Assembly: GCA_002348585.1 (NCBI GenBank)
Contig: DEBO01000129.1
Location: 1-7,805 of the forward strand
Direction of reading: 5' to 3'
DNA length: 7,805 bases
Source: Alphaproteobacteria bacterium UBA2954
Lineage (GTDB): Bacteria; Pseudomonadota; Alphaproteobacteria; Puniceispirillales; Puniceispirillaceae
The position numbers were made by a program, and so were the translations under genes. The notes under the pieces were generated by a model, which ran no database searches, was not told the DNA's origin, and saw only the letters and a program-made list of their open reading frames with translations. Positions 1 through 6,455 of the stretch are shown one piece after another (position 1 is the first letter of the stretch; every line of letters begins with the position of its first letter).

Positions 1-474
1 ATCATAAATAAAGCCGCGGAAATCTCCCAGAACATGGGGGATAATCACCTCAGCTGCTGCAAAGCTGTATGTGTTCACCGATTTCACATAGCCGCCAATG
101 CAATTCATAAAGCGGTGAATCTGGCTTTGGGCATGATGAAAACGACCTGCACTGGCCCAGCCATAACAGCCTGCAAAAATACTCTGATTACCTTGTTCAG
201 CTTTTACACGAGACAGCTCATCTGCCACCAGCGACAGCGCATCCGACCAGGAGACTTCAACAAAGCTGTCTTTGCCGCGCTGGCCTTTGCGTCCATCAAG
301 CCAGCCTTTACGAACCATAGGGGCGGTTATGCGCGTGGGCGCATCCAGCGTGCCCACTAGACCTTTGCCTATTTCAGAAGGGTCAGCATCCTGACCAAAG
401 GGCTGCATGCCTACCAGCTTGCCCCCTTTGACCTCAGTGTAATAAGTACCCCAATGTGCGCTAGTTAATGGCAT
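1..474 (-). CDS. BisC/DMSO-reductase-family molybdopterin S/N-oxide reductase, N-terminal part
   Basis: Translating the minus strand from the ATG at 474 gives 158 residues that stay open to the window edge, so only the N-terminus is present. It begins MPLTSAHWGTYYTEV and contains RITAPMVRKGWLDG (residues 48-61), YGWASAGRFHHAQSQIHRF (104-122) and TYSFAAAEVIIPHVLG (135-150). These are hallmarks of the biotin sulfoxide / DMSO / TMAO reductase family, which binds bis-molybdopterin guanine dinucleotide and reduces S- or N-oxides. Ser137 in the TYS motif matches the serine that ligates molybdenum in this family. There is no N-terminal Cys cluster, so no [4Fe-4S] site, and no twin-arginine signal, which suggests a cytoplasmic BisC-like enzyme rather than periplasmic TorA or DorA. 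The start lies 14 bases after the aldehyde dehydrogenase stop, with a weak ACAGG ribosome site, so the gene probably shares that transcript. The family is clear; the substrate (biotin sulfoxide, methionine sulfoxide, DMSO or another oxide) is not. The frame is open upstream of 474, but the chosen start fits the family N-terminus. Confidence 0.88.
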   Translation of the reverse strand, partial: MPLTSAHWGTYYTEVKGGKLVGMQPFGQDADPSEIGKGLVGTLDAPTRITAPMVRKGWLDGRKGQRGKDSFVEVSWSDALSLVADELSRVKAEQGNQSIFAGCYGWASAGRFHHAQSQIHRFMNCIGGYVKSVNTYSFAAAEVIIPHVLGDFRGFIYD

Positions 475-488
475 GCGGCAGGCCTGTG

Positions 489-1964
489 CTATTTCATGAC
501 AAACGGATTAGCAGCACTGGTTTCAGTAGCAATCCAGACCGATTTCTGCTGCAAATAGGCCATAATGGCCTGCTGACCGTTTTCCCGACCAAGCCCCGAA
601 CGCTTATAGCCGCCAAACGGTGTCATATAGCTCACCACCCGGTAGGTGTTGACCCAAACTGTGCCTGCCCGGAGCCGTTCTGACATCCGAATTGCGCGGC
701 CCATATCAGATGTCCAGACGCCAGCTGCCAGCCCAAAATTGATATCATTACCAATCTGCAGCGCATCTGCCTCATCTTCAAACGGAATGACAGACAGCAC
801 TGGGCCAAACACCTCTTCCTGAGCAATCCGCATATCGTTTGATACACCAGTGAAAATAGTAGGCTCGACAAACTGACTGCCTTTGGCTCCCTCACCAGTA
901 TATGCGCCGCCCCCCAAAACACAATTAGCACCCTCAGCTTTTGCAATATCTAGATAGTCCATCACCTTTTTGAATTGCGGCGGTGTGGTGACCGGCCCAA
1001 CATGTGTGTCTAGTGACATTGGGTCACCAATTTTCGCTGTTTTGGCCACTTCAATAAGGCGTGCAACAAACTCATCATGAATAGATTTCTGCACCAACAG
1101 GCGTGAGCCGGCAATACAGGTCTGCCCTGTAGCTGCGAAAATACCAGAAATCGCGCCCATGACCGCAGCTTCTTTATCTGCATCATCAAAAACGATATTT
1201 GGAGATTTGCCGCCTAATTCAAGCGTGACAGGGATCAGCTTTTTTGCCCCCTGCTCATATATTTTCTGACCAGAGAGATCGGAGCCGGTGAAAGCAATTT
1301 TTGCAACATCCGGATGGTCAACGAGCGGGCCACCAGCTTCTGCACCAAAACCTGTGACCACATTAACCACCCCATCAGGGAACCCTGCCTCAGCAATCAG
1401 TTCCATAAATTCAAGTGTTGAAGCAGAGGTGAACTCAGAAGGTTTAATTACAGCTGTATTACCTGCCGCTAGCGCCGGGGCCAATTTATAAGCCACCAGC
1501 AATAAGGGCGAGTTCCACGGCGTGATCAGCCCAACCACACCAAATGGCTCATAACGAGTAAAATTGAACATATTCGGCTTATCAGTGGGAATAACTGTAC
1601 CTTCTATTTTGTCTGCGAGCCCACCAAAATACCGATACCATTCACCGATATATTTCGTCTGGCCACCCATTTCTGCCAGAAGCTTTCCATTATCCTGAAC
1701 TTCAAGACGGCCTAGCCGGTCAGCTTCCCGATCAATGATATCGGCCAGACGGCAGAGCAACTTGCCGCGATAACTTGGAAGAGATGTCCCCCAACCTCCT
1801 TCAAAAGCCTGTTTGGCTGCAGCAACAGCCCTGTCCATATCGGCCGCATTACCTCTGGCAATTTTGGCCCAGACTTCACCTTTATAGGGGTTTTCTGTGT
1901 CAAACCATTCACCACTATCCGGATCTGTCCAAGCGCCGTTAATATAATGTTGATAATGTTTCAT
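489..1964 (-). CDS. NAD(P)+-dependent aldehyde dehydrogenase (ALDH superfamily)
   Basis: This is a full-length 491-residue ALDH, the usual size for the family, which oxidises an aldehyde to the carboxylic acid in the cytoplasm. Visible elements in order are the oxyanion Asn151 in TPWNSP (149-153), cofactor-binding Lys174 in KPSE, the FTGSDLSG nucleotide loop (225-232), the general base Glu249 in ELGGKS, the nucleophile Cys283 in GQTCIAGSR, Glu384 in EEVFGP and the closing PFGGYKRSGLGRE segment (449-461). All key residues are intact, so it should be active. It begins 47 bases after the alcohol dehydrogenase stop and ends 14 bases before the molybdoenzyme start. Its place behind an alcohol dehydrogenase suggests that it takes that enzyme's aldehyde and makes an acid for the CoA-transferase upstream; that order is inference. 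The ribosome site before the ATG (AAGGCAGAGA) is only moderate. The exact substrate cannot be named: close ALDH subgroups include betaine-aldehyde, hydroxymuconic-semialdehyde and medium-chain aldehyde enzymes. Confidence 0.93.
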   Translation of the reverse strand: MKHYQHYINGAWTDPDSGEWFDTENPYKGEVWAKIARGNAADMDRAVAAAKQAFEGGWGTSLPSYRGKLLCRLADIIDREADRLGRLEVQDNGKLLAEMGGQTKYIGEWYRYFGGLADKIEGTVIPTDKPNMFNFTRYEPFGVVGLITPWNSPLLLVAYKLAPALAAGNTAVIKPSEFTSASTLEFMELIAEAGFPDGVVNVVTGFGAEAGGPLVDHPDVAKIAFTGSDLSGQKIYEQGAKKLIPVTLELGGKSPNIVFDDADKEAAVMGAISGIFAATGQTCIAGSRLLVQKSIHDEFVARLIEVAKTAKIGDPMSLDTHVGPVTTPPQFKKVMDYLDIAKAEGANCVLGGGAYTGEGAKGSQFVEPTIFTGVSNDMRIAQEEVFGPVLSVIPFEDEADALQIGNDINFGLAAGVWTSDMGRAIRMSERLRAGTVWVNTYRVVSYMTPFGGYKRSGLGRENGQQAIMAYLQQKSVWIATETSAANPFVMK

Positions 1965-2011
1965 TTGTTATCTCTGCCTTTCAAACTCATTTTTTTAACC
2001 AGTTGTCCTCA

Positions 2012-3088
2012 TCAAACCTTTTTTTTGGGTTCAAACACAATCCGACCCAGTACCTTGCCTGTTTCAAGCTCGGCTATCGCCTCATTCACCTGGTCAAGTG
2101 TTCGTGTTTCAACCGGAATCGGTTTCAGCTTACCCTGTCTGTACATATCAATAAGTGTGCGCAGATGCCCGCTGTTGCCCACATGGCTGCCGCGCACCGT
2201 CATGGCTTTCTGAGGCAGCCAGATCTGCGGCATTTTGAAATCACCGCCATGCTGGCCAACCACAACATAACGGCCTGCCTTAGCCAGTGCGCTTACCGCC
2301 AGGGCGCCTGTATGCTCGCTGCCGAAAGTGTCCAGAACAGCAAATAATTTATTATCTGTTGCCTCTTTCAGCGCCTCAGCCACAGCCTCACCCCCTGTTG
2401 AATTCAGGGTTTTATCTGCGCCCATCTGGGCAGCAGATTCCAGTTTGGAGTCGTCAATATCAAGTGCTATGATGTTCTCAAAGTCCATTGCTCGGGCGAT
2501 GGCGATGGCGTTTAGCCCCAGACCACCTGCCCCTAAAATGGCAAGCCATTCGTCAGGCCGTGTAAGGCCAACTTTCAGCAAGCCATTATAAACCGTGATA
2601 CCGGAACAGGCGTAAGGCGCAACAATTGCTGGGTCCAGCCCGTCAATATCAACCAGAAATTTTTCATCCTCCACCACAACATGAGTGGCAAAGCCTCCAT
2701 TGCGGTGAATACCGATGATGCGCATGGCCGAACAGTCACTTTCCCTGTCCTCATCACAGGCTAGACAGGTCCGGCACCCAATCCACGGGAACACAACAAC
2801 AGACTGACCTAACTCAACATCTGTGACAGACGCGCCTGTGGCCTCGACCGTTCCAGCAATTTCGTGACCAAGAGTCAGCGGCAATTGAGCCCCACGCTGA
2901 GCAAAAGTCAGCTTGCCGCGTTCGCCTAAATCCATAAAGCCTTTTTTGATATGCAGATCAGAATGACAAAGGCCAGCTGCTGTTACCTTCACCAAAACAG
3001 CCTTATCCGTCAGGTCAGGAATTTCCCTGACTGCCTTTTCAAACGGCTTGCCCCATGCGGTGAGATCATAGCTTTCGCATTTTGTCAT
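2012..3088 (-). CDS. Zinc-dependent medium-chain alcohol dehydrogenase
   Basis: The product is 358 residues, normal for the MDR zinc alcohol dehydrogenases that interconvert alcohols and aldehydes or ketones. Catalytic zinc ligands are Cys41 (GLCHSD), His75 (GHE) and probably Cys161 (ACSGITVY). The structural zinc site is complete, with Cys105, Cys108, Cys111 and Cys119. The Rossmann loop GAGGLG is at 186-191, and Asp210 at the end of the next strand favours NAD+ over NADP+. A stretch at about 51-71, before LTLGHE, is longer than in yeast-type ADH; it is rich in charged residues and probably shapes the substrate cleft. The gene lies between the acyl-CoA dehydrogenase (91 bases upstream) and the ALDH (47 bases downstream), so it most likely supplies the aldehyde. 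A run of eight G sits just before the ATG as the ribosome-binding region, and eight A lie near the 3' end of the gene. The substrate is unknown; primary alcohols are favoured because an ALDH follows. Confidence 0.92.
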   Translation of the reverse strand: MTKCESYDLTAWGKPFEKAVREIPDLTDKAVLVKVTAAGLCHSDLHIKKGFMDLGERGKLTFAQRGAQLPLTLGHEIAGTVEATGASVTDVELGQSVVVFPWIGCRTCLACDEDRESDCSAMRIIGIHRNGGFATHVVVEDEKFLVDIDGLDPAIVAPYACSGITVYNGLLKVGLTRPDEWLAILGAGGLGLNAIAIARAMDFENIIALDIDDSKLESAAQMGADKTLNSTGGEAVAEALKEATDNKLFAVLDTFGSEHTGALAVSALAKAGRYVVVGQHGGDFKMPQIWLPQKAMTVRGSHVGNSGHLRTLIDMYRQGKLKPIPVETRTLDQVNEAIAELETGKVLGRIVFEPKKKV

Positions 3089-3179
3089 AACAGCCCCCCC
3101 CTTTCCTATGAGCCGAACAGGCTTTCAGTCTGGCAAAAATCATGCTGGTCTGCAATCTGGTTAAGCCTTGAACAGCCCC

Positions 3180-4337
3180 TTAATAAGACCGGGGCATCTT
3201 CAGGACATGTTCTGCAATATAGCTAAGGATAAGATTGGTCGAAATAGGCGCGACCTGATACAACCGAGCTTCGCGATATTTGCGTTCAACATTATATTCT
3301 GTGGCAAAGCCAAAACCGCCAAAGGTCTGGATACAGGCTTCCGCTGCCTGCCATGAGGCATCTGCAGACTGCAGTTTAGCCAGATTAGCTTCCTGCCCCG
3401 GATTCTGGCCTGCCTCATACATCCGGAAGGCTTCATTCAGCATTAATTCAGCAGAGCGCATCGCTGAATAGGCCCGGGCAATGGGAAACTGAATTCCCTG
3501 ATTACGGGCAATTGGTCGGCCAAAAACCTCCCGCTCACAGCCATAATCGCGAGCCTGCTGGATAAACCATTTGGCATCCCCGATACATTCAGCGGCAATC
3601 AGCATCCGTTCTGCATTCATGCCTGAGAGGATATAGCGAAAGCCTTTACCCTCCTCACCAATCATGTTTTCACAAGGCACTGGCATATCATCAAAAAACA
3701 ACTGTGTGGTGGAATGGTTCATCATGGTTGAGACAGGCCGTATGGTCAACGATTGTCCCAGCACGTCGCGCATATCGACAATAAACACAGACAGGCCATC
3801 TGTCTTTTTTCCGCCTTCAGGAACATCACTGGTGCGAGCTAGAAGGATCATCAGATCTGAATGTTCAGCTCGCGAGGTCCATAGCTTCTGACCATTAATG
3901 ATATACTGTTCCCCCTGTTTGCGGGCAGTGGTCTTCAGAGCAGATGTATCTGTGCCGCTGCCCGGTTCAGTTACGCCAAATGCTTGCAGGCGTAAATCTC
4001 CAGAAGCAATTCCGGGCAGAAAGGTCTGTTTCTGGGCCTCGCTGCCATGCCGTAAGACTGTCCCCATTGTATACATCTGCGCATGACAGGCCGCCGCATT
4101 TCCACCAGAGCGATGAATCTCTTCTAAAATGGCCCCGCCAGCGGACAAAGACAGACCAAGGCCCCCATAGGCCTCCGGGATCAGCGCTGAGAGATAGCCT
4201 TCCTCTGTGAGCCTGTTCACAAAGTCTAATGGATAGGCATCATCCTTATCACAAGCCTGCCAGTAATCACCTGAAAAATCTTGGCAGAGCCGGGAAATGC
4301 CGTCCCTTATATCCTGATGGGCAAGGTCATATGTCAT
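3180..4337 (-). CDS. Acyl-CoA dehydrogenase, FAD-dependent, with atypical catalytic base position
   Basis: This is a 385-residue acyl-CoA dehydrogenase of normal length, expected to form a 2,3-enoyl-CoA and pass electrons to electron-transfer flavoprotein. An N-terminal helical domain leads to the FAD/substrate motif GVTEPGSGTD (121-130) and LWTS (152-155). The C-terminal domain carries REVFGRPIARNQ (269-280) and QTFGGFGFATEYNVER (337-352). In medium- and short-chain enzymes the base is the Glu of YEGT near the C-terminus; here that segment reads YQVAPIST (360-367), with Pro364 at the Glu position. Glu243 in GMNAER instead falls where isovaleryl- and long-chain acyl-CoA dehydrogenases hold their base. 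A branched or otherwise bulky acyl-CoA substrate is therefore plausible but unproven. The ATG overlaps the CoA-transferase stop as ATGA, and an AGGAA ribosome site precedes it, pointing to translational coupling. An acyl-CoA reductase role of the CaiA type is a less likely alternative. Confidence 0.92.
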   Translation of the reverse strand: MTYDLAHQDIRDGISRLCQDFSGDYWQACDKDDAYPLDFVNRLTEEGYLSALIPEAYGGLGLSLSAGGAILEEIHRSGGNAAACHAQMYTMGTVLRHGSEAQKQTFLPGIASGDLRLQAFGVTEPGSGTDTSALKTTARKQGEQYIINGQKLWTSRAEHSDLMILLARTSDVPEGGKKTDGLSVFIVDMRDVLGQSLTIRPVSTMMNHSTTQLFFDDMPVPCENMIGEEGKGFRYILSGMNAERMLIAAECIGDAKWFIQQARDYGCEREVFGRPIARNQGIQFPIARAYSAMRSAELMLNEAFRMYEAGQNPGQEANLAKLQSADASWQAAEACIQTFGGFGFATEYNVERKYREARLYQVAPISTNLILSYIAEHVLKMPRSY

Positions 4338-5461
4338 GAAAATTCCTGTCTAATGGATTGGCTGTGTTCACCTAATAAAGGGGCCCGATCAACAGATCCG
4401 CTCAGGCGGCGAACAGGCAGATCAGCAATGTTGATGGCGGTATCGCCCATGTGAACGGTTTGGTTCTGCAGAAACGGGTGCGCAGAGACTTCTTCCACGC
4501 TGTTCAGGCTGGCACAGGCGATACGGGTCTCTTCTAGCATTTCCAAAAGCTTGTCTTTGGTATAGGCCGAAAAGGCCTGGTTGATTATAATTGTCATTTG
4601 TTCCCGGTTCGCGTAACGATCTGTATTATGTCGGTATAACGGATCATAACCCAATTCCGGCTGCCTCAAAACCGCTTTACAGAAATCTGCCCATTCCCTG
4701 TCATTCTGGATAGACAGCAGAACCTGTTTACCATCCCCTGTCTGAAAAGCGCCATAAGGCGCTACAAAACTGTGTGTCAGCCCGGTCCGCCCTGGCGCAC
4801 CTCCAAAATACCGGTGCCCGCATAAGGCCATATTCATCCAGTCAGCCATCACATCAAACATTGTGACTTCCAGATCAACGCCTGCGCCTGTGCGATAGCG
4901 CATATGAAGGGCCCTAAGAATAGCTGAAAAAGCAGTCAGTCCTGTGGATAAATCTGTCAAGGATACGCCAACTCGTGCGGGGTCCTGTTCTGTGCCGGTT
5001 ACTGCGACCACGCCACTTTCACCCTGTACCAGAAAATCATAAGCTTTTTTACTAGCCGCAGGCCCGCTTGACCCATAACCGGATATTCTGACTGTGATCA
5101 GGCCTGGATTTGTTTTGCGCAGGACCTCACCGGTTAGGCCGCGGCGTTCCATAGCCCCCGGAGACAAATTGGAAATCAACACATCAGCACGCGCCAGAAT
5201 CCGCTGCAGCAGGGCGAAGTCATCAGCATCAGACAAATCAATACATACAGATTCCTTACCCCTGTTTAACCAGATGAAGATTGAGCTCTGCCCATCTGCA
5301 CCCTTGTCATAGCCTCTGGCAAAATCGCCTTCGGGGCGTTCGATTTTCAGCACCCGGGCGCCAGAATCAGCCAATAATAGCCCGCAATAGGGGGCGGCAA
5401 CAGCCTGTTCAATAGACACAACCAGCACACCATCCAGCTCATTTTGTAACCCTGTGACCAT
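4334..5461 (-). CDS. Class III CoA-transferase, CaiB/BaiF (formyl-CoA transferase) family
   Basis: Class III CoA-transferases move CoA from a donor thioester to a free acid through an aspartyl intermediate, so they activate acids without ATP. The protein has the expected opening (LDGVLVVSIEQAVAAPYCG), the KIERPEGDFARGYD segment, ISGYGSSGP, AYDFLVQGESG and LTDLSTGLTAF. The frame stays open to an ATG at 5527, giving 397 residues. I prefer the ATG at 5461 (375 residues) for three reasons: the family usually starts just before LDG, an AGGGGT ribosome site lies upstream at about 5473-5478, and the catalytic Asp of LTDLSTG then becomes residue 170, close to Asp169 of formyl-CoA transferase. The opening and the GDFARGYD segment resemble the subgroup that includes mesaconate, citramalate and itaconate CoA-transferases, but I would not assign the acid on that basis. 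It is the first gene of the minus-strand run and is translationally coupled to the acyl-CoA dehydrogenase, so it probably makes that enzyme's substrate. Confidence 0.92.
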   Translation of the reverse strand: MVTGLQNELDGVLVVSIEQAVAAPYCGLLLADSGARVLKIERPEGDFARGYDKGADGQSSIFIWLNRGKESVCIDLSDADDFALLQRILARADVLISNLSPGAMERRGLTGEVLRKTNPGLITVRISGYGSSGPAASKKAYDFLVQGESGVVAVTGTEQDPARVGVSLTDLSTGLTAFSAILRALHMRYRTGAGVDLEVTMFDVMADWMNMALCGHRYFGGAPGRTGLTHSFVAPYGAFQTGDGKQVLLSIQNDREWADFCKAVLRQPELGYDPLYRHNTDRYANREQMTIIINQAFSAYTKDKLLEMLEETRIACASLNSVEEVSAHPFLQNQTVHMGDTAINIADLPVRRLSGSVDRAPLLGEHSQSIRQEFS

Positions 5462-5491
5462 TTTTGTTGTGCACCCCTGCAGTATCATTGA

Positions 5492-5520
5492 TTTATTTGC
5501 TGGTCTGTCTGTCTTGACAA
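5492..5520 (-). promoter_or_regulatory. Candidate sigma-70 promoter for the CoA-transferase operon
   Basis: Reading the minus strand, TTGTCA (5520-5515, five of six to the -35 consensus) is followed after 17 bases by AATAAA (5497-5492, four of six to the -10 consensus). Transcription would start near 5485, downstream of the ATG at 5527 and about at the ATG at 5488, but before the preferred ATG at 5461. It therefore agrees with the start chosen for the CoA-transferase. The match is by eye only and AT-rich gaps give chance hits. Confidence 0.35.
5503..5514. repeat. Short tetranucleotide repeat (GTCT)x3
   Basis: Three tandem GTCT units lie in the divergent promoter region, within the 17-base spacer of the minus-strand promoter candidate and touching the plus-strand TTGACA. 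Gain or loss of a unit would change the spacer by four bases. Three units is short, so this may be chance. Confidence 0.4.
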
Positions 5521-5587
5521 CAGGCATAAATCTTAATCATCATTCTGCTCCGTGTGCAAGACACTGTAATCAAGCCAGAACATTCTA

Positions 5588-5592
5588 TGAGG
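5588..5592 (+). promoter_or_regulatory. Ribosome-binding site deciding the enoyl-CoA hydratase start
   Basis: TGAGG lies six bases before the ATG at 5599. The alternative starts, GTG at 5554 and ATG at 5587, have no comparable purine-rich element, so the shorter 265-residue product is preferred. Confidence 0.55.
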
Positions 5593-5598
5593 CTTAAT

Positions 5599-6396
5599 AT
5601 GATAACATCAGACTACAAGAACCTGCTGACCAGCCAGCCAGAGCCGCATATTCTGAAAATTGAGATGAATAGACCAGAAGCAGCAAATGCCTTTAATACG
5701 CAGATGGCCTATGAGCTAACTGACCTGTTCGAGCAGTTATCCCTAGATACAGGAGACTGCCGCGTTGTGGTGTTGACTGCAACAGGCAACAAAGCCTTTT
5801 GTGCCGGTGGTGATTTAAAAGAACGTAATGGGATGACAGATAAGGCATGGCAGGCCCAGCATCTGGTCTATGAACGCATGGTAAGGGCTATAATGGGCTG
5901 CCCTGTTCCAATTATTGCTGCTGTCAATGGGGCAGCCTATGGCGGGGGGTGCGAGCTGGCAGCCTCTGCAGATTTTGTCTATGCATCAGACAGCGCCCAC
6001 TTCGCCCAGACGGAAGTAAAGCTGGGGATCATCCCTGGCGCAGGCGGAACACAGAATCTTTCTCGAGCTGTTGGTGAACGGCGGGCCAAAGAACTTATCT
6101 TGACCGGCGATGTGTTCACAAGCCAGCAGGCCAAAGACTGGGGGCTGGTTAATCGGGTCTGTCCAACTTCTGAACTGCAGTCAATTGTATTGGAGGCAGC
6201 CTGCAAAATTGCCTCGAATGGTCCAGTGGCCGTCCGACAGGCAAAACAGGCTATTTCACGCGGAATGCAAATGTCGCTTACTGATGGTCTGGCTTTCGAA
6301 ATTGAAGCTTACAACCGCACTATCCCTACACAAGACAGACGAGAAGGAGTTGCTGCGTTCAATGAAAGGCGCCCTCCACACTTTTCGGGGGAATAG
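5599..6396 (+). CDS. Enoyl-CoA hydratase/isomerase (crotonase family)
   Basis: From the preferred start the product is 265 residues, typical for a crotonase. The oxyanion-hole segment AFCAGGD is at 66-72, and GAAYGGGCELA follows. Both hydratase glutamates are present: Glu119 in GGGCELA and Glu139 in AQTEVKLGIIPGAGGTQ, matching Glu144 and Glu164 of mitochondrial enoyl-CoA hydratase. This favours true hydration over simple isomerisation. The C-terminus has the usual DRREGVAAFNERR. The frame stays open upstream to a GTG at 5554 and an ATG at 5587. The ATG at 5599 is chosen because TGAGG lies six bases before it and the family N-terminus begins about there. The gene diverges from the CoA-transferase run, so it is controlled separately or by a shared site in the gap. 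It would hydrate the enoyl-CoA made by the acyl-CoA dehydrogenase. Substrate chain length cannot be read from the sequence. Confidence 0.93.
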   Translation: MITSDYKNLLTSQPEPHILKIEMNRPEAANAFNTQMAYELTDLFEQLSLDTGDCRVVVLTATGNKAFCAGGDLKERNGMTDKAWQAQHLVYERMVRAIMGCPVPIIAAVNGAAYGGGCELAASADFVYASDSAHFAQTEVKLGIIPGAGGTQNLSRAVGERRAKELILTGDVFTSQQAKDWGLVNRVCPTSELQSIVLEAACKIASNGPVAVRQAKQAISRGMQMSLTDGLAFEIEAYNRTIPTQDRREGVAAFNERRPPHFSGE

Positions 6397-6455
6397 GCTC
6401 ATGATCAGACAAGCAACTGCGACTTTAAGGTTTTGGTATAGCCTCAAAATTAGAG
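6397..6455. other. Convergent intergenic gap without a clear terminator
   Basis: The hydratase gene and the 193-residue secreted-protein gene end 59 bases apart and face each other. The best dyad is GGTTTTG (6429-6435) with CAAAATT (6445-6451), which includes two G-T pairs and a nine-base loop and has no T-run on either side. It could act as a weak bidirectional stop, but it is not a convincing intrinsic terminator. Composition changes across this gap. Confidence 0.3.

Larger units (their letters stand above)
5462..5598. promoter_or_regulatory. Divergent intergenic region between CoA-transferase and enoyl-CoA hydratase
   Basis: If the preferred starts are right, these 137 bases hold both promoters of the divergent operons. 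Visible elements are a minus-strand promoter candidate (5492-5520), a perfect TTGACA on the plus strand at 5514-5519, a TGTAAT that could be a plus-strand -10 at 5565-5570 but has no good -35 at proper distance, and a small dyad GTGT-N5-ACAC at 5552-5564. A regulator that binds here could control both directions. No operator family is recognisable. Confidence 0.45.

Noticed and set aside
34..360. A 108-residue open frame on the plus strand
   Set aside because: It lies opposite the well-supported molybdoenzyme N-terminus and has no family features.
3089..3179. An attenuator or promoter in the 91-base gap before the alcohol dehydrogenase
   Set aside because: Only a six-base stem (AGGCTT 3119-3124 with AAGCCT 3163-3168) and a small AGCC/GGCT dyad are visible, with no T-run and no paired promoter boxes.
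5461..5527. Start of the CoA-transferase at the ATG of 5527
   Set aside because: It would add 22 residues before the conserved N-terminus. The nearest purine-rich element is about 20 bases away, and the candidate promoter lies inside that extension.
3180..6396. A DMSP demethylation set (DmdB, DmdC, DmdD)
   Set aside because: DmdC is much longer (near 590 residues) than this 385-residue acyl-CoA dehydrogenase, and no DmdB-type ligase or DmdA is present.
3180..6396. A carnitine (cai) operon, because CoA-transferase, acyl-CoA dehydrogenase and crotonase occur together
   Set aside because: There is no CaiT, CaiC or CaiE, the crotonase is divergent, and alcohol and aldehyde dehydrogenases follow. 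The family resemblance is only at superfamily level.
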